Shown: positions 14,989 to 23,377, counted from the stretch's first letter. The stretch: 64,000 nucleotides of DNA from Trebonia sp963767685 (GCA_963767685.1 CAVYEZ010000005.1:1178001-1242000), one strand, 5' to 3'. Numbers and translations: made by a program. Notes: generated from the letters alone by a model not told the origin.

Positions 14989-16122
14989 ATGACCACGCCG
15001 CTGACCGTTTTGGACCTCATCCCTATTTCTTCCGGTTCGACCGCGGCCCAGGCGCTGCGCAACAGCATCGACCTGGCGCGGCAGGCCGAATCGCTCGGCT
15101 ACACCCGCTACTGGTTCGCCGAGCACCACCTCAACCCCGGCGTCGCCGGCACCTCGCCGGCCGTCGTGCTCGCGCTCACGGCGGGTGCCACCTCGACGAT
15201 CCGCCTCGGGTCGGGCGCGGTGCAGATGGGGCACCGCACCGCGCTGTCGACCGTCGAGGAGTTCGGCTTGCTGGACACGGCCTACCCCGGCCGCTTCGAC
15301 CTTGGCCTCGGCCGCTCCGGCGGGCGCCCGCGCGAACCGAAGGCGCCGGCGCTCGCCGGCGGTAGCACCGCGAGCGCCGTGGTGGACGGCCGCACCCCGA
15401 ACGGGCTGCTGATCCCGCCCCGGTTCTCCTTCGCGGGCCTGCTGAAGTCGCCTCGCTTCACGCTGCAGAAGACCCTGCTGCAGCTGCCGCACGCCGAGCC
15501 GCAGAACTACACCGAGCAGGTCGGCGACGTGCTGGCGCTGATCGCCGGCACCTACCGGTCAGCCGACGGCGAGGAAGCGCACGTGGTGCCCGGGGAGGGC
15601 GCGGCGCTGCAGGTCTGGGTACTCGGCAGCAGCGGCGGGGAGAGCGCTGAGGTCGCCGGCCACGGGGGCCTGCGATTCGCGGCGAACTACCACGTCAGCC
15701 CGGCCACCGTGCTCGAAGCGGTCGACGGCTACCGCGCCGCGTTCCACGCCTCGGCCGAGCTCGACCGCCCCTACGTCAGCGTGTCGGCCGACGTGGTCGT
15801 CGCCGACACCGAGGCGCAGGCCCGCGAGCTGGCCACCGGCTACGGGCTGTGGGTACGCAGCATCCGCACCGCCGAGGGCGCGATCCAGTTCCCGACCCCG
15901 GAGCAGGCGCGCCGCTACCAGTGGACCGACGCCGACCGCGCCCTGGTCGCCGACCGCGTCGGCACCCAGTTCGCCGGCACCCCGCGTCAGGTCGCGGACC
16001 AACTCGAGCGGCTGCGCGACGCCACCGAGGCCGACGAGCTGATCATCACCACCATCACCCACGACCACGCCGACCGCGTGCGCTCGTACCGGCTGCTAGC
16101 CGAGGAATGGGCGCGACGGTGA
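14989..16122 (+). CDS. LLM-class flavin-dependent oxidoreductase, MsnO8-like
   Basis: Protein of 377 aa, opening with LTVLDLIPISSGSTAAQALR, as in the MsnO8/single-component LLM branch, then AESLGYTRYWFAEHHLNPG with the EHH motif, IRLGSGAVQMGHRT, and YPGRFDLGLGRSGG. An insert of roughly 60 residues (about 110-170, rich in Pro and Leu) is longer than in the shorter paralog at 55834-56826. It is the last gene of the importer/LLM operon, 14 bp after the previous stop with a GAGGAAG ribosome site. A role in organosulfur breakdown is inferred from the operon. Confidence 0.85.
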   Translation: MTTPLTVLDLIPISSGSTAAQALRNSIDLARQAESLGYTRYWFAEHHLNPGVAGTSPAVVLALTAGATSTIRLGSGAVQMGHRTALSTVEEFGLLDTAYPGRFDLGLGRSGGRPREPKAPALAGGSTASAVVDGRTPNGLLIPPRFSFAGLLKSPRFTLQKTLLQLPHAEPQNYTEQVGDVLALIAGTYRSADGEEAHVVPGEGAALQVWVLGSSGGESAEVAGHGGLRFAANYHVSPATVLEAVDGYRAAFHASAELDRPYVSVSADVVVADTEAQARELATGYGLWVRSIRTAEGAIQFPTPEQARRYQWTDADRALVADRVGTQFAGTPRQVADQLERLRDATEADELIITTITHDHADRVRSYRLLAEEWARR

Positions 16123-16506
16123 GATCACGTGCTCCTGTTAGCGGGATCCCACGATGGCACCCGCCCGCCGTATCCGGTATTTCAATTTCATGATATCGGC
16201 GCCGAGGACTCGTAACTAAATTCTGTTCTACGTGTAAATAAAATTTACCATGTAGGAAAAACGTCTCTCACGCACGCTTTTCCTTCCGCATCGTAAAAGT
16301 TTACCGGTTGAGCGGGAATTCGCCGGTTAGCTGCCACCCGACAAACCGGGCAAAGCGCGACAACGCGGTGCCGGGCTGCCCGGTGGCCTGCCCGGGGCAT
16401 GGCGTCCGGTCCTGGGACGAGCGCCGCAGTGCGGAACTGTTCTCGGCTGGATGGCCGATGCGGCAGTAGCGGCCGCGGCCTTGACTTATGTAGGATCCGC
16501 GGATCG
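16123..16506. other. AT-rich gap after the LLM operon; no gene
   Basis: No convincing gene lies in this stretch. The part from about 16160 to 16310 is strongly A/T-rich against a very GC-rich background. It holds an imperfect hairpin at 16228-16255 (CTACGTGTAAAT pairing with ATTTACCATGTAG), which may end the operon. A GATCCGCGGATC palindrome lies near 16494. The change in base composition and the transposase remnants that follow suggest imported DNA. Confidence 0.5.
16228..16255. repeat. AT-rich imperfect inverted repeat
   Basis: CTACGTGTAAAT (16228-16239) and ATTTACCATGTAG (16243-16255) pair with one bulge. It is either the terminator of the upstream operon or part of the boundary of the decayed mobile element. 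The sequence alone does not decide. Confidence 0.4.
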
Positions 16507-16568
16507 GTGAGCAATTCCGGATGATCATGAGCACCGGATGAGCAAAATCCGGGTTTCGTGAGCAATCG
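16507..16568 (+). repeat. Four short direct repeats of RTGAGCA before the transposase remnant
   Basis: The motif (G/A)TGAGCA occurs at 16507, 16527, 16538 and 16558, in three cases followed by CCGG within a few bases. Arrays of short direct repeats at transposon ends are the binding sites of Tn7/Tn5053-type DDE transposases. The array directly precedes a TniA-like remnant, so a transposon end is the best reading. Confidence 0.45.
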
Positions 16569-16570
16569 AC

Positions 16571-18012
16571 TTGGAGCTGCCCTTACTGTCGGTTCCATGG
16601 CGGCTGCGGGCGACCCGGCCGGGCGAGTATGTGGTGCTGGGCACCAACCGGCTGGACGTGTTCGCGATGGACCCGGTGACGCTGCGCTGGGTGCAGTGCG
16701 AGCTTACGATCGCGATGGACCTGTACTCGCGGGTCGTCACCGGGCTGTGGCTGACCCAGGTGTCGACGAAGTCGGTCGACGTGGCCGGGGCGCTGTTCGA
16801 GACCGTCCACGCCCCCTCGCACGCGCCAGGACGGCGGGGCGCGTGCCGTACGCGGGGGTGCCGTCCGCTGTGGTAGTCGACCCGAGCAAGCTTGCCGATG
16901 TCCGGGACCGCCCGCTGCTGCCGTCGGTGGCGGCGGAGACCGTGGTGTTCGACCACGGGAAGGTCTACCTGTCGAACCACATCCGGAGCGTATGCGAGAG
17001 GTTCGGCATCTCGCTGCAGCCTGCCCGGCCCTACACGCCGACCGACAAGCCGGTCGAGCGATGGTTCCGGACTCTGGGCGAGGGACTGCTGGCCGCCCTG
17101 CCCGGCTACAAGGGACCGGACGTTTACAGCCGGGGCCAGAAGCCGGACGATGAGGCGTTCTTCTTCCTTGATGAGCTGGAGCAGGTCATCAAGGGAGTGG
17201 ACTGGGGTATATCACCGGAGCCGGCACCGGGGGCTGGCTGTGCCGGAGTTCCCCGGGCTGGAGCTGAGCCCGCTGGAGATGCTCCAGCAGGGGATCACCC
17301 GCGCTGGGCCGCTGATGATCCCCTCGCGGCCAGAGATGGCGCTGGAGTTTCTGGAGGTGGAGTACGTCACCATCCAGCACTACGGCGTGCAGGTTGACAC
17401 GCTGCGCTACAACGGGGAGGCTCTGAACGACTTCCGCAACCGGCGCAGCATCATCCGCGGCCCGCACGCCGGCAGGTGGCCGGTCGCCGTGGACAGCGGG
17501 GACTTCAGCCGGGTCTGGTTCCAGGATCCGCGGCTGTTGACGGCCTGATTGCTTGACCATCGCGGGCGACAACTCCCGGCATGAGCTGGCCTGGGAGCAC
17601 GCGTCGGCGCTGGGCAGGCCGTTCAGCCGGGAAGCTGCGGCCTACGCCCGCAAACTGGCAGCTGCCACGCACCGGTTTCCGGACCCGAAACGCGCCCTGG
17701 CCGAGCTGCTGGAGCGGTGGGGTGCGGGCCTGACCGCCAACCGCACCGAGCGGCGGATGGCGATCCGGCTCTCCCAGCAGCGGCTGGTCTTGGCCGCGAG
17801 ACAGCCGTCGGGGAGACCGAGGCCGGGCAGTTGCCTGCCGTTGCGCGGGTCACCGCCCGGCAGCAGGACAACGCCGGCGTCGGCAGCCTGGCGGCGGAGG
17901 CCGACGGGGATGACGACGAGGACGCCGAGTGCGACCCCGCGTTCCCCGGTGAGGAGGACGCCGGCAGGCGGATGAGGACGAGTTCTACGCCGACGCCTGG
18001 GAGACGCGGTGA
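16571..18012 (+). pseudogene. Decayed TniA/Mu-type DDE transposase
   Basis: Remnant of a DDE transposase with a Mu-type C-terminal domain. Visible parts, in changing frames: the first catalytic Asp in ELTIAMDLYSRVVTGL (near 16710); the second Asp region ETVVFDHGKVYLSNHIRSVC followed by PYTPTDKPVERWF with the catalytic Glu (16936-17064); a beta-barrel-like domain from GLAVPEFPGLELSP to DFSRVWFQDP (17235-17530); and an acidic tail ending near 18012. About five frame changes (near 16840, 17200, 17545, 17800, 17965) and a missing N-terminal helix-turn-helix part of some 200 residues show it is dead. Intact relatives drive Tn7/Tn5053-like elements together with a TniB ATPase, whose remnant follows. 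Confidence 0.75.
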
Positions 18013-18400
18013 GCGCCCAAGGGCAGGCCACTGGGCCGGATGCGTTGAGGGTGATGACCGGCAGTACTCGCCGTCCCGGCTGCGGGGCTGGCTGGAGTTC
18101 GTCAGCGGACCGGACCGGCCCCGCCCCGAGCAGCTACCGGCCGCCGTGATCGCCGCGCTGCCGGAGCGGGAGCGGGTCCGTTACAACGACCGGCGGGCGG
18201 TCTGGCACGCCAACATCGGCCCGATCCGGACGCCGCAGCTAATGGCAGTGCACGAGGGCCTGGCCGAGATCGTGGAGGCTAACCGGCAAGACGGGGACAA
18301 GGCCAAGCCCGCGGCCCTCGTTGATGCCTATCCGGGGCTGGGCAAGAGCACCGCGCAGCACCAGCACGCGAACGCCTATGTCACCGGCAAGCCGACCGCT
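18009..18400 (+). pseudogene. Decayed TniB-like AAA ATPase of a transposon
   Basis: Remnant of the transposition regulator ATPase. In one frame a conserved lead SPSRLRGWLEFVSGPDRPRP is followed by ALPERERVRYNDRRAVWHAN, and the Walker A motif DAYPGLGKST lies near 18320-18350. Similarity ends about 12 residues after Walker A: no Walker B, arginine finger or sensor follows, so the gene is cut. The start region is out of frame with the rest. Its position right after the TniA-like remnant is the normal order in Tn5053-type elements. Confidence 0.65.
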
Positions 18401-18557
18401 GGGTCTGCTAGATCGGCAGCGGGCGTCAAGCCGACAGTCGGCGGGCTTTCGGAGCTACTTGTGAGCGGGCCTGCGGCAGACCCGGGCAGGGCGGCGGGTG
18501 AACCATTGCTTGATTATCTGCTTCTACCTCAGTGAGGAGCCGAGAGAGAGGCGGGAT

Positions 18558-18722
18558 ATGAAGGCGTTGCGCCCGATGATGCTGGCGGGGCTGGTCCTGC
18601 TGGCGGCCGGCGTGGCCGCGCTGGCCTATGCGCCGCATCACAAGGTGGCGGTCAAGATGGGCATTGTGGTGGCCGGCGCGGCGATCGCCGCAGTGGACTG
18701 GTTCCGGGGGCGACGGCGGTGA
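18558..18722 (+). CDS. Small two-TM membrane protein
   Basis: Protein of 54 aa with two hydrophobic segments, MMLAGLVLLAAGVAALAYA (7-25) and VKMGIVVAGAAIAAVDW (32-48), joined by a short polar turn and ending in RGRRR. No family is recognised. ATG 18558 was chosen because it follows a purine-rich GAGAGAGGCGGG site; the open frame reaches back 20 codons without a better start. It is the first gene of the sigma factor/ABC transporter operon and ends at the sigma gene's upstream GTG. It may be a small helper of the transporter or anti-sigma protein; this is inference. Confidence 0.55.
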   Translation: MKALRPMMLAGLVLLAAGVAALAYAPHHKVAVKMGIVVAGAAIAAVDWFRGRRR

Positions 18723-18802
18723 ACGCAGTTGCCGGGACTATCGCCGCTGGCTGGGCTGCGGCAGGCTGGCGACGCGCCACAGCGCCGGTATCTGGGAGAC
18801 AG

Positions 18803-19366
18803 ATGGATGATGCCGCCGAGCGGGAGCTACTGCGCGCGATCGCCGCTGGTGACGGGAACGCGCTGGAATGCCTTTACCGGTTGCGGGGCGGGGAACTGCT
18901 GGCCTACCTGGCCGGGATCTGCCGGGATGAGCAGGTGGCGCAGGAACTGCTTCAGGACACCATGCTCAAGGCCTGGCAGCATGCGGCGTCCTACCGGGGC
19001 GAGGCCTCGCCCCGGACATGGCTGTTCGCGATCGCCCGGCGGACGGCCCGCGACTACCTTCGCCGGCCAGGTTCGCGGGCGGTGCCAGCCGCGGAGCTTG
19101 ATGAGCACCCGGCGCCGTGGCCAGACGAGCCGGAAGCGGGCGCGCTCGCCAGCGCGGGCACCGAGGCCCTGCTGGCCGCGTTCAGGCGGCTCGCGCCGCC
19201 GCAGCGGGAGGTGCTGCTGCTAGTGGCGCTGCACGGGCTGAGCATGCGGGAGGCGGCGCAGGTGCTTGACGTGGCCGAGGGAACAGTGAAGAGCCGGCTG
19301 CACCACGCGCGGCGTGCCCTGGCCAAGGTCCTCGCGGCCGAATCGGAGCCGGAGGACAGCCGATGA
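18803..19366 (+). CDS. ECF-type RNA polymerase sigma factor
   Basis: Sigma-70 family factor of 187 aa with the two ECF regions. Region 2 is LYRLRGGELLAYLAGICRDEQVAQELLQDTMLKAWQHA, seen as ELLAYLAGI and the QELLQDTMLKAW core. Region 4 is FRRLAPPQREVLLLVALHGLSMREAAQVL followed by the VAEGTVKSRLHHARRAL recognition helix. ATG 18803 follows a GGGAG site; a GTG at 18719 overlapping the previous stop would add 28 residues that are not family-like. It overlaps the zinc-finger anti-sigma gene by 4 bp. It probably directs polymerase to its own operon, which includes an ABC exporter. Confidence 0.88.
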   Translation: MDDAAERELLRAIAAGDGNALECLYRLRGGELLAYLAGICRDEQVAQELLQDTMLKAWQHAASYRGEASPRTWLFAIARRTARDYLRRPGSRAVPAAELDEHPAPWPDEPEAGALASAGTEALLAAFRRLAPPQREVLLLVALHGLSMREAAQVLDVAEGTVKSRLHHARRALAKVLAAESEPEDSR

Positions 19367-20229
19367 CCTCGCATGAGCATCCGTCGCAGGCGTCAATCCT
19401 TGCCCTGCTGGCCGGCCGCGGTGAGGCCGACGCCGAGGGGGTCAGGGTGCATCTGGGGAGCTGCGCGTCCTGCGGCTCGGTGGCCCAGGACTGGTCCCGG
19501 CTGCGGGAGGCGCTGTCGTCGTGGTCTGGCTCGCTGCCCGCGCCGCGGCCGCTGGCCGCCCTGCCGTCGGCCGCCCGGCCGGGGATCATCGCGCGTGCCT
19601 GGCACGCGATGACCGTGGTGGCGGCGCAGGTGCCGGTGGTGCGACGCCAGATATGGGCCGCCACCGCGCTCGTGGCCGGGGTCGGCTACCTGGCCGTCGC
19701 CGTGACCGGGGTGGTCGCGGGCACCGTGCTGGCGCTGACCGCGCCGGTGACGGCCGCGATCGGCCTGGCGCTCATCTACGGCCCGGACAGCGATCCCTGC
19801 GCGGAGATCAGCCTGAGCTGCCCGGTGCCGCCGCGCACGGTCCTGCTCGCCCGGCTGGTGGTGGTGGCCGGGTATGACCTCGCCGTCGGGTTTGCCGCCA
19901 CGCTGCTGCTGGCCGGTACCGGCGGCGAAGGCGGCCTGTGGTCGCTGGTCACCATGTGGCTCGGGCCGCTGCTGGCAATGTCTGCGCTTAGCGTGCTGCT
20001 GAGTGTCGTCTTCCGGTCATGGGCAGGCGTCGTGACCGCGCTGTGCCTGTGGACGCTGCGGGTGATCACCATGTCGCCCGCGCACCCGGCGGTAGTTGCC
20101 GCCGCCACTGGATGGCTCTGGTCCACGACGCCAGCGACGGCCGCGGTGGCCGCGGTCGCGATCGCCGCTGCGGTATTCACCGCCGGGAGAAGGGAGATCT
20201 TGCGTGATGGCCGACCGCTGGAGGCATGA
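19363..20229 (+). CDS. Membrane anti-sigma factor with zf-HC2 zinc finger
   Basis: Protein of 288 aa. The N-terminal 45 residues hold an HxxxCxxC zinc-binding anti-sigma motif (HLGSCASCG), which would hold the sigma factor. The rest has about six hydrophobic segments, more than the single TM helix of a simple anti-sigma factor, and resembles an ABC-2-type permease scaffold. It overlaps the sigma gene by 4 bp, and its end overlaps the next membrane gene by 26 bp. A likely role is to bind the sigma factor at the membrane and free it on a signal sensed by the transporter. The combination of zinc finger and many TM segments is notable. Confidence 0.75.
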   Translation: MTSHEHPSQASILALLAGRGEADAEGVRVHLGSCASCGSVAQDWSRLREALSSWSGSLPAPRPLAALPSAARPGIIARAWHAMTVVAAQVPVVRRQIWAATALVAGVGYLAVAVTGVVAGTVLALTAPVTAAIGLALIYGPDSDPCAEISLSCPVPPRTVLLARLVVVAGYDLAVGFAATLLLAGTGGEGGLWSLVTMWLGPLLAMSALSVLLSVVFRSWAGVVTALCLWTLRVITMSPAHPAVVAAATGWLWSTTPATAAVAAVAIAAAVFTAGRREILRDGRPLEA

Positions 20230-20902
20230 GGTGAGCCGGACGGGGCTGGCGATGCTCTGCGTCCCGCCGGTGATGGCCGTGCTCGCCGTCGTGGCCATCA
20301 TGGTGACGCGGGGGACTGCGGACGCCAGCCGGATTGTCCCGAGCGTGGTGGAAACCCTGCTGCCGCTCGGGGCGGGCGTGGCCGTCGCGTCAGCGATCGG
20401 CCGCGATAACGCGCGCGAGCTCCAGCTCAGCCTGCCCGCCCGCTACTCCGTCACTGTTGCCCGGCGGGCCGGGCTGGTGCTCGCCGCAGTCGCGGCGAGC
20501 GGGTGCGCGCTCACCGTTTCGGTTATCGCCGCCGGGGCCTGGCGCACCGCCCCGGGGCTCCTTGCCGCGCAGCTTGCCTGGATCGCCCCCGCGGCCTTCC
20601 TCAGCGGGCTCGGGGCGGTGACCTGCCTGCTCACCGCCTCCAGCGCGCTGGGCGCCGCCGCGGTCGGCGTGCTCTGGCTGGCAGAGGTGGCCAAGCCCGC
20701 GCTGTTCGTCGGACGGGCATGGCAGCCGCTGTTCCTGTTCGCGGACGGCCGGGTTACCGGGGCGCCGTTTCACTCCGCGTCAGGCGTCACGGTGGCCTGG
20801 TGGCAGGACCGCGCCGCGGTCTGCGTCGCGGCGGTCGCGCTGTCCTGCATCGCCGCGGCTCTCGCCCGTAGCCCGGAACGACTGCTCAGGAGTACGGCAT
20901 GA
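20204..20902 (+). CDS. Polytopic membrane protein, probable ABC transporter subunit
   Basis: Protein of 232 aa with about six hydrophobic segments (for example MLCVPPVMAVLAVVAIMV near residue 16 and VAVASAIG near 58). No strong family motif is seen; the size and place match ABC-2-type permeases. The GTG at 20204 lies 7 nt after AGGGAG, with an ATG one codon later as alternative. The N-terminus overlaps the anti-sigma gene by 26 bp and the C-terminus overlaps the next permease gene by 4 bp, so the product belongs to the same complex. Confidence 0.65.
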   Translation: MMADRWRHEVSRTGLAMLCVPPVMAVLAVVAIMVTRGTADASRIVPSVVETLLPLGAGVAVASAIGRDNARELQLSLPARYSVTVARRAGLVLAAVAASGCALTVSVIAAGAWRTAPGLLAAQLAWIAPAAFLSGLGAVTCLLTASSALGAAAVGVLWLAEVAKPALFVGRAWQPLFLFADGRVTGAPFHSASGVTVAWWQDRAAVCVAAVALSCIAAALARSPERLLRSTA

Positions 20903-21663
20903 ACCCCGACCGCAGCGACAACGTCCGTGTCGCCCTCGCCGCCGCACGCGTGGAGGCCTCGGCGGCCTGGCGCCGGCCGGGGGTGGTCATGGCGATCGCC
21001 GCGCTGGCCGCGTTCCCCTTCCTGACCTACCATCACCTGTTCGACGGTTCGCTGGCCAAGGTCGTCATCCAGCAGACCTACTACATGAACACGTTCGCGC
21101 CGATGGCCGTCGGGGTCATCTTCGCGGACCGCTTCGTCCGGGACCGCGCGCTGGGCGTCCGCGAGGTCCTGGACGCGCTGCCGGCCTCGCCCGGGGCGCG
21201 GATCTGGGGCCGGTTCGCCGGGGTTATCGCGGCCGGCGCGCTGCCCATGCTCATCGTCTGGCTGGCGCAAGCCGTGCACATCGCGGTGGTCACCCACCGG
21301 GCCGCCGCGCTCGGCCTGGCCGTGGCCTCCTTCGCCGTCGGCGTGCTGCCGGGCCTGGTGACGGTCTGCGGGCTGTGCCTGGCCGGGCCGATGCTGCTTG
21401 GCCTTCCCCTCTTTCGGGTGCTGTTCGTCTGCTACTGGTTCTGGGGAAACCTGATTCCCAGCCAGCTTTTCCCTTCTCCCTCGGAGACCTGGGCGACGCC
21501 GATCGGCGGCATCGCGCTGTCCGGCGTCTTCCATGTCGACTTCGGAGACGGGCGCATGGCGACCGTGGACGGGATAGGCAGCGTTTCCGTCCTAGTGCTC
21601 GCGGGCCTGACCCTGGTGGCCACGGTGCAGTACCAGGAATACCGGCGCCGGGCGACCGCGTAA
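20899..21663 (+). CDS. ABC-2-type transporter permease
   Basis: Integral membrane protein of 254 aa with about six TM segments. A basic amphipathic start leads to VVMAIAALAAFPFLTYHHLF, then FAPMAVGVIFADRFVRDRALGVREVL. The phrase DRALGVREVLDALP resembles the conserved coupling loop after TM2 in ABC-2 exporters (ExR-type contact with the ATPase). It overlaps the previous permease by 4 bp and is followed after 23 bp by the ATPase. Together they form an exporter of unknown substrate, perhaps a peptide or envelope component. Confidence 0.75.
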   Translation: MNPDRSDNVRVALAAARVEASAAWRRPGVVMAIAALAAFPFLTYHHLFDGSLAKVVIQQTYYMNTFAPMAVGVIFADRFVRDRALGVREVLDALPASPGARIWGRFAGVIAAGALPMLIVWLAQAVHIAVVTHRAAALGLAVASFAVGVLPGLVTVCGLCLAGPMLLGLPLFRVLFVCYWFWGNLIPSQLFPSPSETWATPIGGIALSGVFHVDFGDGRMATVDGIGSVSVLVLAGLTLVATVQYQEYRRRATA

Positions 21664-21686
21664 CAACGTAACCGAGGAGCATCATC

Positions 21687-22583
21687 GTGATCATCGAGAT
21701 GACCAGCGTCAGTAAGGTGTTCGGCCGCACCCGGGCACTGGAGGACGTCGACCTGACCGTAACCCCCGGCATGTTCGGGCTGCTCGGCGCGAACGGGGCA
21801 GGCAAGACCACGCTGATGCGGCTGCTCGCCGGGGTCCTGCACCCCACCAGCGGCACCATCCGGGCGGGCACGTGGCAGCTCACCCGCGCGGCCGACCGCC
21901 GCGAGTTCCAGCGCGTGCTCGGCTACCTGCCCCAGGACCTGCGGCTCTACCCCGACATGACCGCCCGGGCGCTGCTGGACTACATCGCCATCCTGAAAGG
22001 CATCGCCGATCGCCGCCAGCGCCACGATACCGTTGACGCGCTGCTCGAGACGGTCGCGCTCAGCGACGCCGCGCAGCGCAAGCTGGGCGGGTTCTCCGGC
22101 GGCATGCTCCGCCGGGTCGGCATCGCCCAGGCGCTGCTGAACAACCCCGCCGTGCTGATCGTCGATGAGCCGACAGCGGGCCTTGATCCCGAGGAGCGGC
22201 TGCGGTTCCGCAACATCCTGTCCCGGCTGGCCGGAGACCGCACCATCATCTTGTCCACCCACATTGTCGAGGACATCGCCGCCACCTGCCGCCAGCTCGC
22301 CGTGCTCCGCAGCGGGCGCGTCGCCTACTTCGGTGACACCGCCGGGCTCATCAACCGCGCGGCCGGGCGAGTGTGGACGGTGGAGACCAACGACCTGCTG
22401 CCGCCGGAAACGACCATCGTCTCGACGATGACGCTGACCCACGCTACCCGCTACCGGGTGGTCACCCCGCACCGCCCGCACTCAGCCGCAGTGCCCACCG
22501 AGCCGGGCCTGGAAGACGGCTATCTCTCCCTCATGAGAGACCACCAGGACGCCAGGACAGCAACGCAAGCAGGGGCACGCTGA
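21687..22583 (+). CDS. ABC exporter ATPase (CcmA/drug-export type)
   Basis: ATPase of 298 aa. Walker A is GANGAGKTT near residue 34, the Q-loop is in LGYLPQDLRLYP, the signature is FSGGMLRRVGIAQAL near 132, Walker B is VLIVDEPTAGLD near 155, and the H-loop is in LSTHIVED. The C-terminal 80 residues after RVAYFGD form the accessory domain of drug/lantibiotic-type exporters. It is the last gene of the sigma factor operon; the 23-bp gap before it contains a GAGGAGC ribosome site. The exporter is probably under control of the ECF factor encoded upstream. Confidence 0.88.
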   Translation: MIIEMTSVSKVFGRTRALEDVDLTVTPGMFGLLGANGAGKTTLMRLLAGVLHPTSGTIRAGTWQLTRAADRREFQRVLGYLPQDLRLYPDMTARALLDYIAILKGIADRRQRHDTVDALLETVALSDAAQRKLGGFSGGMLRRVGIAQALLNNPAVLIVDEPTAGLDPEERLRFRNILSRLAGDRTIILSTHIVEDIAATCRQLAVLRSGRVAYFGDTAGLINRAAGRVWTVETNDLLPPETTIVSTMTLTHATRYRVVTPHRPHSAAVPTEPGLEDGYLSLMRDHQDARTATQAGAR

Positions 22584-23377
22584 CTACGGAAGATCGCTCA
22601 GCGAAGCTCCACACCACGGCAAGTGACTGCATCACCTTGCGCGAGAAGTGCCACTTTCCAGATCGCCTTGCCGGCACCGGGGATTCTGGTCGTGTGGCCT
22701 GCGGGGCCAGCACCGGGCATGGGCCGGGGTGCCTCACGGCAAATGGTTAACGCACGGGGTGCCACAAGGACAATAGAGTCGTGCGGGGTGCCGCGAGGCC
22801 AGAATATTCCGTTGCTGTGGCACACGGGGCCAGGCGCTGGCAGGGGCCCCGGCTGAAATCCTGCTGGGTGCCGCAAACTCGCAAACCTGGTCTGGGCAAA
22901 CGGGGAGAGTGACGGCACTAGGCAAACGGCACCGGTGACGGCGGGGCGGGAAATTGGGTTGCGGAGCGGGCGGTTGACCCCGAGGATCTGCTCATGATCA
23001 TCGCTGCCGCCCTGCCCCTGACCGTCGCTGACCTGTCGGCGCGGGGCAAGCAGCAGCGGGCCCGCCGGCGGAGGCCGATCACCGGCCGGTTGTGAGCGCC
23101 GCGCTGGCCGCCGGGCTGCTGGCCCCGCTATGGCATCGCCATGCCGGTCAGAGCGGTCGGGGCCCTACGCGTGCTGACCAGCGACCGCGGGCGGCTGGCC
23201 ACCGCGCTGGCGTCGAGGGCCCTGATCGGCGGCGTGGCCGTGCACCTGCTGGTCACTACGGCGTGAGGCGCCCCGGGTGCTCCGCCGGCCGCGGGCCGCT
23301 TGGCAAGGGGTCGGGCCAGGACCGATGATCTGATCAGCCCCAGGAGCGATGACAGTAGCGATGACAAGGGAGGCCAC
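22584..23377. other. Non-coding and remnant stretch with repeated GGGGTGCC motifs
   Basis: No gene with convincing support. From 22680 to 22870 the motif GGGGTGCC(A/G/T)C recurs (near 22737, 22757, 22785, and 22865 in a shorter form), along with a segment shared with 28160-28216. A short open stretch at 22993-23094 and another ending at 23265 (its last residues VAVHLLVTTA look membrane-like) may be scraps of lost genes. The stretch separates the ABC exporter operon from the hydratase gene. Confidence 0.45.
22681..22740 (+). repeat. Dispersed intergenic repeat, copy 1
   Basis: ATTCTGG, then a 17-bp core GGCCAGCACCGGGCATG (22704-22720), then GGGTGCC and CA. The same blocks occur in the same order and similar spacing at 28160-28216. 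A related inverted segment (GCCGCGAGGCCAGAATATTCC, quoted in part) is at 22790-22810. This suggests a small mobile or regulatory repeat family. Confidence 0.5.

Noticed and set aside
16245..16598. Minus-strand frame of 117 codons across the AT-rich gap
   Set aside because: No recognisable domain, crosses the transposon repeats and two composition zones, and has no ribosome site.
23092..23328. Plus-strand frame between the ABC exporter and the hydratase
   Set aside because: Arg/Gly/Pro-rich with no similarity; a different frame of the same stretch looks slightly more like a gene scrap but is also too weak to call.
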